64,000 nt of DNA, from positions 41,311,696 through 41,375,695 of the forward strand of contig NC_087067.1 of the NCBI RefSeq assembly GCF_963678635.1. Reading direction: 5' to 3'. Of this stretch, positions 56,791 through 64,000 are shown one piece after another; position 1 is the first letter of the stretch, and each line of letters begins with the position of its first letter. Position numbers and translations under genes: made by a program. The notes under the pieces are model-generated. The model did no database searches and had not been told where the DNA came from. It saw only the letters and a program-made list of their open reading frames with translations. This DNA is from Symsagittifera roscoffensis (Eukaryota > Xenacoelomorpha > Acoela > Convolutidae).

Positions 56791-57783
56791 CAGTCCTCGG
56801 CGTTGAAAAAAGTTTTACCAAATTTTCCATTTTATGAAAAACCGACACACTCTCTCGAAAATCTTACCCTGGTTTGATTGAACCGTTCGGCGCTAAATTC
56901 AGCTTTGCCGACCTTTTATTTTTGTTTCAGGCAAACGAAAATTTTTTCTGACAAATTTTTTCAAAGAGAAACTCAACTCAGCCAGCAGTTGTTTCTCAAT
57001 ATTGGTGAACATTTTCAATTTATCTTATAATTTTAATTCATGCGATTTCAATGCAGCGGTTTGTCGGGTGAATTTTATTGAGAGTAAAAAACATTCGAAA
57101 TAGATATTTGCTGCTAGTATATGGTCGTAGCAGAAAAAACTGCCAATAGCTATCTGAGTGAAGCGCAATGCTCCAAACAATTAAGTCCTGCGAAAAACAC
57201 ACAAAAAACACATTTTCTCGTCACACAATCTTAAAAGTCTTGTTATAAAATAAAAGCTGGAGTTACGATTGTAGGGGTTTCTACGTGATGTTTCGTTTGT
57301 CCCCATGCGCGGCCATTCATTGGAGAACCTAATGAAATCAGAAAAACTGATTTGTTTTAATTTTTTTCTCGAGCCAATCGATGAAAATCTGCTTAATTTT
57401 TGTGCTCAATTTACTCCTTCGCAATTTCAATCCCCAACAGTTCAACTCCTAGTAAAATGTGAACACCAAAGCGAACACTGTACAAACTGCTATTACTAAT
57501 TACTACTTGAGTATCCAATTACAAACTTAATCTTGCAACTAACAAATACACCATAATATTCTCAGCCAACAATTATCTGACTTGTAAACGCTGAAAAAAA
57601 ACTCTAAATAAAAAAAGATGATAATTGTTTCTCAAATAACTGTTTCACTCAATAAATTGATCGCTTAAAAGCTCACAATAAGTTATCTAGTCTAAATCTT
57701 AGTCATTTGACGTATTTACTGCTTCTTGACAGAGACTTTTCGAGCTGTATTAAAAAAAAAGCCCCAAACAAATACAAACATCA
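56791..57783. other. AT-rich region, no supported gene
   Basis: One short ORF (57305-57499) starts in a slightly GC-richer patch (CATGCGCGGCCATTCATTGG) but has no splice context or motif. Confidence 0.45.
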
Positions 57784-58330
57784 ACAAGACTGCTCGTTTC
57801 AGGGCGAAGTCCTGAATGTTCCGAATGCTTTTGAAGGTTTATGGAGCCGCAGTAATAACATAAAAACATTATATGAAATAAAATAAACTGAAAATTTTTT
57901 TTTCTAAAATTTGAAATTTTTTATGAAAATCATCCCCCCACACGCCATATAAAGAACAAGAAGATAGTTTTCGTTCCTTGTAACACATCATTTATGGCAA
58001 ATAAGCTTCGTTCAACCAATTTGGAACGATTTATAAGACGGAGTAAATCTCCGCTTACGCGTTAATAGCGCGAATTATATCGCGCGGTAATTGTCCCAAA
58101 TTGGTCAAAATTGCCAAAATGGCAATCTTTAAACCCTCATAACTTTACGAAAAAAGATCACAGGTGAAATATCTTTTCAAATTTAAGCTCAGGTCAATAA
58201 TACCTTTTGAATGATAAAAAAAAATTCTGTCAAAAATGGCTAGTTAAAAAGTCGAAATTTGTCTGAAGAGAAAAAAACCCACCCCGAGCACAAATATTCC
58301 GTTACTTTCGTATCGAAAGTCGGAACAATA
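57784..58330 (+). mobile_element. Dispersed family B, best-preserved copy, about 547 bp
   Basis: Begins AACAAGACTGCTCGTTTCAG with hairpin CAGGGCGAAGTCCTG, and ends TTTCGTATCGAAAGTCGGAA (with an internal TTTCG...CGAAA palindrome). GTTCCGA near the left end is mirrored by TCGGAAC at the right. Copies or fragments lie at about 16405, 33628, 34793, 35380 (-), 42940, 44270 (-) and 60430 (-). No conserved ORF, so it is a non-autonomous element; class unknown (short-TIR or Helitron-like are both possible). Confidence 0.8.
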
Positions 58331-60425
58331 AAGTTGAATTTTTTCTAACAAAGAGCTTATGTTTTGGATCACAAATTTTATTGCAAAAAAAAATTAAGTT
58401 ACCAAATGCTGGTTGTCTTCAAAAATTTAAATGTCGAGCATCTGTCATCACTGTAGCTGAAAAATTATTTGAGATGTGTATTAGCATAGTTATGACATTC
58501 GGCATCATCAAAAGCAGCTGCCCGAAGTGTCGTAAATATCTTTAAAGAGATCACCATGGTAATCGAGTTAACTGTTGCAGTTCCTAAATTAGCTTTGTTT
58601 GTAAGTGAAGACTGGCCATTCATTTTGCCCTGTCAATTAAAAAGAGGCTGATTCGATTGATTGAAAGCCCATGCCAGCAGGTAGAATTAAACATTCCACC
58701 CATACCTCTAGATCAAAGCTTGAATTTTTTCCGGTTTTAAAGCGGACAAAAGGATCACGAGCAACTAAATTTGTGTGATGACTCCAAAATATGGAAAGTT
58801 TTGAAAAAAAGTGTTTCTGATTGGGTGAAAACTTCTAGTATGTCCAATTTTACGATAACTTGCATGTATGTTTTCTTACAAAACAAAACAAAATCAAAAA
58901 ATTAAAGTCTTGATGGAGTTAGCGTTTAACTCCAACATTGGAAAAATTCGCTAGCTTTCTCCGAGCAAGCTAACTTTCAGTCCTTCAGTTTTATTTTCTC
59001 TACGAATTCACAATGAAAACATGCTGCCGAACCGAGAAATTTTATTCTCTTTTTCACTTTGAAGTTTGCGGGATACGGCCGTAAGTGTGCTTGCTAAGAC
59101 AATAAACTCAGTTGAGTGATTCCATTTTGGCTTTCGATCATTTTTCAGCGAAGCTTACTTTTATATAAAAAGCAAAAAACATCTTGCAAAAAGAAACTTA
59201 ATATCAAAAAAATTATGCGTAGAATGTCACTGAAAACAAAAAGAAAGATAAAAGCATCGGATTAAAGATGTAAGCGGTTGAAACCTTATACTGTGCAATA
59301 AGAAAAGACTGATCTGTTTTTTCCGGAGCTTTTTTTAGTTTGCGTCGAATCAATGTATATTTTGCGTTATTTTTTGCCTTATATTTGGTCCCTGCTAAAA
59401 ATGTGTTAGCTATGTGGGCCTTTGAGTTTCATTGAAGTGTTCTTCAATTTTAATTCCATCACAATCAAAATCAAAATTTCAACAACGTAGTCTATGTTCG
59501 AAATGTAAGCTCATTAAAAAGCGCAAAAAAAGCGTTTTGCTTTAAAGGGCAAAATCTTTTTTGTAATTTTTTCATGTAAGCGGCGTCCCTTTTGAATGAT
59601 TTTTTTGTTGTCAATAATTTTGTGTATTAGTTTTAATCTACTTTTAGCTCCCAAGCAACGCTAAAAATAAGACCAATTGCCTGATTGTTCAGCTCTTCTA
59701 TTTTTCTCGTAGCAAGTACTTGACTAACTTGGGCTAATTGTTGGCACTATCATCTCAAGCTCAGTTGAGTAATTCCGATTTCGACCGTTCTGATTTTTCT
59801 CTCGTTAATATTTTTCCTAATTTCATCTTGCAGTTCGAAACACTCCTTGAATGGTAAAATTTTCTATATATCTTTTCGGTGTCTTTTAGGGGTAATTATT
59901 TGTCAACGATATTTTTAAGGGTATTAAAAGATGAAATATCTGTTTGCAAGTTTTCTTCAAAATTCTCTGCTGCAGAATTTGTTAGAAAAAAAATAAATCC
60001 TGAGAACGAGAAACTTAATAGCATACTTCTTTGCTCATTAGCGTGCGCTCTTATTTCAAGTTTAAAAAAAGATGCTAATACATTTTCCGGTGGGTGGGTA
60101 TTTTTTAAATTGGACCGGTGTGAGGAATTCCAGAAGTGAGACACTCTGCGAGGAGGTCAAAATTCATGGGGTGATTCACACTGTTTCACTTAAATGGGTG
60201 GCCAGGGCAATTTCAAAAAAATCAAGATTAGCAATTGGTGCTCAAATACTGCAGATTTTTCTGACACCAATTTCTATTACAAAAAGAGTTGTAGAACAAA
60301 AACTAAAAGTGAATTTAAAATATTGTTATTTTGGCCAATTTATGATAGTTAACGCTAGCTATATTTGCAGATGCTCTTTTAACTTCAGTTCTTTTCGAAA
60401 GTTCATCAAAACTTTCTTTTATTTG
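58331..60425. other. AT-rich region, no supported gene
   Basis: Open frames at 59879-60494 overlap on both strands and lack splice sites or motifs. A short block (CTCAGTTGAGTGATTCCATT) at 59108 recurs as CTCAGTTGAGTAATTCCGAT at 59760. Confidence 0.45.
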
Positions 60426-60429
60426 CATG

Positions 60430-60490
60430 CAATAAAGGGCCAGTCGGAACTTTCAGGGTTTTGCCCTGATATGATTTGTCTCGTTATCAT
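60430..60490 (-). mobile_element. Family B terminal fragment
   Basis: On the minus strand it shows the left terminal hairpin CAGGGCAAAACCCTG followed by AAAGTTCCGACTGG, as in the longer copies. Confidence 0.6.
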
Positions 60491-61300
60491 TTGAACTCAA
60501 TAAAATACAACAAATGTTCACTGAATAATTTATGGTCAACTTAAAGAAACCGCAATAAATTTTATTATGATTTGTTTTTCATTGGTATAAAAATAACTAA
60601 TTTTTTAACCAGGAGACCTCAATGGTTCATTCGCCTGTAGCAAAAAAAATTGTTCACCTGTTTTTATGAGTTGTGCTAAAAAGACTATGAAAAACAAGGT
60701 TCCAAATTACATCTAATATCCACAAAGCAATTGAAATTATACGAGTCAAAAAACACGAACAAAAGATCGTTAACTGATTTAATTGTCTAATTCTTTGCTT
60801 CAGAGGAAAAACGAGCTGCTTTCTTTCAAAAATGAAATGGAATTTGAAAAAAAAACATGTTAAGAAAGCGATTTTAAAAAATGAACGTGCTTTGTTCCAT
60901 GTTTTTTTTGTTTGAAAAGAAGATTAAAAAAGAAACTAACAAATTGATGAGCACAAATGTTATTAAAAAACGCGTTGGTATGCCTGCGAGCCAAGTAGCA
61001 TCTAATTTTAGTAGCTCCAACTGTTTTGTTAATTGCCAATTTTACCGGGATGCCCAAATATACAATCTTTAACTTCAATGTTCAATTAATTATCTTCATT
61101 TTTCTACTTCTTAATGTTGTTTGAACGTTTTTTTCTCCCCTTTTACATATTTTTAGGGGGGATATATAGAGTTCATTTTAATTTGAGACATTACAAAAAA
61201 TTGACAGGACCACCTAACGCCAAATAAGTCGAATTCATATTGGAAAACTCTAATTAAAGTCTAATTTTAGTCGAACTGCACGATCTTTCCAGCAAGGACC
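60491..61300. other. AT-rich region up to the assembly gap
   Basis: No supported feature. Confidence 0.5.
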
Positions 61301-61500
61301 NNNNNNNNNNNNNNNNNNNNNNNNNNNNNNNNNNNNNNNNNNNNNNNNNNNNNNNNNNNNNNNNNNNNNNNNNNNNNNNNNNNNNNNNNNNNNNNNNNNN
61401 NNNNNNNNNNNNNNNNNNNNNNNNNNNNNNNNNNNNNNNNNNNNNNNNNNNNNNNNNNNNNNNNNNNNNNNNNNNNNNNNNNNNNNNNNNNNNNNNNNNN
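61301..61500. other. Assembly gap (200 N)
   Basis: Exactly 200 Ns. It may hide the 5' end of the gene that follows. Confidence 1.
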
Positions 61501-61502
61501 GT

Positions 61503-61914
61503 ATGGCTAATGATACCCAAAGTTATACAGAAACTTTTTCAAACGAGAACTCGAATGATTCAGGTTACTGGTCAGACTATCAGGAGACTCCAAAAATTTA
61601 CGGAAAAAACGATTACCCATCAGAATTTTTGTGCAATTCTTGTTACGCAGATCGTCAAAAAGTGAGTGTTTTTTTTTTCAAAAATGAGTGGAGTTTAAAC
61701 CAATTTCAGTGTAACTTTAAATCAAGTTATGTGTATATCTCAATTTTTTTCAAATTTCATTGTGTTTTAGTGTGAAGAATACGCAAAAATGTACGAGCCT
61801 AAAATTATATCTAAAGAATCAATTCATCTTTTCACTCCCAAATTCTTTCCGGTCGACTGGACCAAAATCAAGATTGCCGCAAAGGAGAAAACAAATCTCC
61901 CAGCACGCCTTTGA
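61503..61914 (+). CDS. Short unknown protein, two exons (start may be within the gap)
   Basis: Exon 1 (61503-61661) opens with ATG two bases after the gap and encodes an acidic Ser/Asn/Tyr-rich stretch (NENSNDSGYWSDYQETPKIY) and a C-x2-C pair (LCNSCYADRQK). It ends in phase 0 at AAA/GTGAGT. Exon 2 (61771-61914) follows TGTGTTTTAG, starts with another Cys (CEEYAKMYEPKIISKESIHL) and ends at TGA 61912-61914. The joined product is 100 residues. The base content and both splice sites are good. No known domain is recognised. It could be the C-terminal part of a longer protein, and even the 3' end of the F-BAR-like gene, since phase 0 would allow it. Confidence 0.6.
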
Positions 61915-62664
61915 AAAAACTGGAAATGTCATCGGCCAGAAAATTGTTTTTAAATAAATCCACTAACAAGTATTTGAGTTCAAACTTCAAAATCCATTTT
62001 TATGAGTAGTCATTAGTTTAGAAATTTTGTCGGTTCACCAAAATATTTATCAACTAATAAAAGTTTTTTGTATTCAAATTTCATATTAACAGATCAACAA
62101 AAAAATCACACTAGAGAAATAAAATAAGCAATTAATGTATACTAAATGATTACAATTTTAACGGTTTAGAAATTCAGCAATCATTTTTCCGGTACTACAA
62201 TTTATTATCTAAGAATACATTCAAATTTTATAAGCATTTCAGTAGATCTAAAAATACATTTAATTTTTATAAGCATCTCAGTAGATCTATCTAAATATAA
62301 AAATCATGTATATATAAAAAAAACTGAAAAGTTTTTCACAAATTTATCGGTTTTGTGGAAATTCCATCACAAGCTGCTCACAATACAAATAAGTAATAAA
62401 ATTTTTAGTTTGTTAAAAAACTGTGATGTATTATCCAGTTTGATTATAGTACAGATACTCTACATAGTAGATTTTTCGAGATTTTCCTAAGGAGTCTGGA
62501 GCCATAGCTAGGTTGAGTTGTAACTACTCTCCTAACTATTGTTATATTACTGAAGATATAAACATATCTAAACACAATAACCAAAACATATTTACTCACA
62601 CGTATCAGACACAGCGTCGCCTAAGCCCAATTTTTTCTCAGCAAATAACCAAAGCCCGCAACTT
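61915..62664. other. AT-rich 3' flank
   Basis: A 40-base duplication (TTTATAAGCATTTCAGTAGA / TTTATAAGCATCTCAGTAGA) lies at 62228-62295. Nothing else is seen. Confidence 0.5.
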
Positions 62665-63244
62665 TATATCAGGTTGAATTGTAGAGGATTTCAATTTGGA
62701 AATTTTTTGAATTTGTGTAACTTTATCTTTATCAAATCAGAAATTTATGTTGCACACATGGAAACAAACAACTACAAAACAGATTAGCCGCTGAAGACCA
62801 GATATACATGGCTCAATTTTGTTCAAAGCCAAACTTTTATCTACAATAGTTATTAGGATCAAAGTTTAGACAAAGAACGATCCTGAACTGTGCTGAACAG
62901 TAGATATAAAGGCTATTTTATTTATAATTCATGGTATTTAACACAGAAGCACTCTATATCAGGTTGAAATGTAAAGGACTTTACTTTGGCATTTTTTTTG
63001 AATTTTTGCAACTGTTATCTTTATCAAATCAGAAATTTATGTTGCATACATAGAAACAAACAACTACAAAACAGATTAGCCGCTGAAGACTAGATATACA
63101 TGGCTCAATTTTGTTTAAAGCCAAACTTTTATCTACAATAGTTATTAGGATCAGAGTTTAGACAAAGAACGATACCGAACTGTGCTGAACAGTAGATATA
63201 AAGGCTATTTTATTTATAATTCATGGTATTTAACACAGAAGCAA
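62665..63244 (+). repeat. Tandem duplication of a 290-bp unit
   Basis: Copies 62665-62954 and 62955-63244 start TATATCAGGTTGAA and end TTAACACAGAAGCA. They differ at only a small number of positions, so the duplication is recent. The unit has no ORF. Confidence 0.95.
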
Positions 63245-63677
63245 TGAGCCTGCAAACAAGCATTTGATTCACTTAGTTTTTTATCTTATCCCGTTTAAGT
63301 CAAGTATTTTTGCTCCGTTTTTTCATGCCAGTGAATTTTAAATTTCTTGTAAAACTTTGATTGATTTCCTTATGAACGCATGATTTTTTATATAAAACTT
63401 GTCGCGGAGATTTTCTAGTCATCAAAAGACAACAATTGAAACCAAACAATCATGATTGGATCAGTATAGATCATACAGTTGTTCCAATTAAATTACTAAA
63501 TCATTTAAAATTTGGTTTGAAAACGTATCAGAGAAGAATTATATTTTACTAACGGAAATTATTTTCTGATTCAGCGGGTACAGCCAAACTAATGGTAATC
63601 GAAAGGGTGGATTTACTCTTCTCTCTGTGACAATTGCTGTTCAAGTGGTTTTGTGAGTGCGTTCCTCCATCAGATAA

Positions 63678-63850
63678 TCAATTTGGATCTCTCCGGGAAA
63701 TTGAGATGCTAGAGTCGGCCTGGTGAATTGAGTCAACAATTCCGCCTCCTTTTACCTCATTTGCAGATACTTCGACTTCTGTTACTTCGCCTCCAGTAAG
63801 TCTTTGATGCAGTGAGCAGACACCCGAAAACAGATGAGGAGAAACCTCAA
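63678..63850 (-). CDS. Last coding exon of a minus-strand gene, unknown
   Basis: On the minus strand a good acceptor (TTTTCTCTTTGGGTGCAG) precedes 63850. The frame then encodes EVSPHLFSGVCSLHQRLTGG, a Glu/Val-rich stretch (EVTEVEVSANEVKGGG) and ends SISISRRDPN at TGA 63680-63678. Base composition is GC-richer than the flank. The remaining exons lie beyond 64000. Family not recognised. Confidence 0.55.
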
Positions 63851-64000
63851 CTGCACCCAAAGAGAAAAGATTGACCAAAATGGAACAATCTCTGCTACAC
63901 TTGGAGCCTATGTGAAAGACTTTTAAGTCTCTTTTGCGTTTTGGGCTGCTTCGTTGTGACAGTTGAGTTGCAGTTTTTTATCTGGTTTCATAACTTTTTG
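63851..64000 (-). other. Intron sequence at window edge
   Basis: Presumed intron preceding the terminal exon at 63850-63678. No other feature seen. Confidence 0.4.

Noticed and set aside
59879-60494. Overlapping ORFs on both strands
   Set aside because: AT-rich composition, no splice context, and the last part is a family B terminus.
1-64000. CRISPR array, operon or prokaryotic system
   Set aside because: No regular direct-repeat/spacer array and no operon-like gene packing; the window is eukaryotic.

Overview
The window looks like nuclear DNA of an AT-rich, intron-rich invertebrate animal. Genes are split into short, relatively GC-rich exons with GT-AG (and at least one GC-AG) introns, and they sit in long AT-rich stretches full of small DNA transposons, foldbacks and satellites. 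The gene types (class A GPCR, a FLACC1-like flagellar coiled-coil protein, an F-BAR-like protein) are metazoan. I cannot name the phylum from sequence alone. One 200-base N gap (61301-61500) shows this is a scaffold.

Layout. Bases 1 to about 4770 are the 5' part of a minus-strand LTR retrotransposon: probable LTR, primer-binding site, long leader, then three staggered ORFs (small basic ORF0 with one in-frame TGA, Pro/Gln/Thr-rich ORF1, and a Gag with a CCHC knuckle that runs off the edge). At 4894-5503 lie the last two exons of a plus-strand GPCR. At 9337-12893, minus strand, is a four-exon FLACC1-like gene containing a GC-AG intron whose use is fixed by reading frame. From 13.6 to 28 kb the DNA is mostly repeats: several TIR elements, an AT-rich palindromic repeat, a C-rich tract, a 420-bp ATGT microsatellite lodged between two copies of a cysteine-rich coding segment, hAT-type MITEs, and a LINE reverse-transcriptase relic. 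A terminal coding exon of unknown family lies at 29762-29949, and a GPCR-TM7-like exon at 36849-37022.

From 38.9 to 45.6 kb is a plus-strand Ser/Asn-rich gene (two good exons, one possible third). From 48.6 to 55.3 kb is a plus-strand gene with a Ser/Arg-rich N-terminus followed by five phase-consistent exons of an F-BAR-like helical domain, with a plausible alternative first exon. At 61503-61914 are two exons encoding a short acidic/Cys-containing protein that abuts the N gap, and at 63678-63850 is the last coding exon of a minus-strand gene that continues off the window.

The genes do not form an operon or a recognisable functional cluster. The most unusual structures are the staggered ORF arrangement of the retroelement, a nearly perfect 256-bp hairpin at 56331-56586, a second foldback inside an intron at 39414-39651, and a roughly 550-bp repeat family present in facing inverted pairs. 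I do not see a clear new biological system; the retroelement and the hairpin are the best candidates for follow-up.
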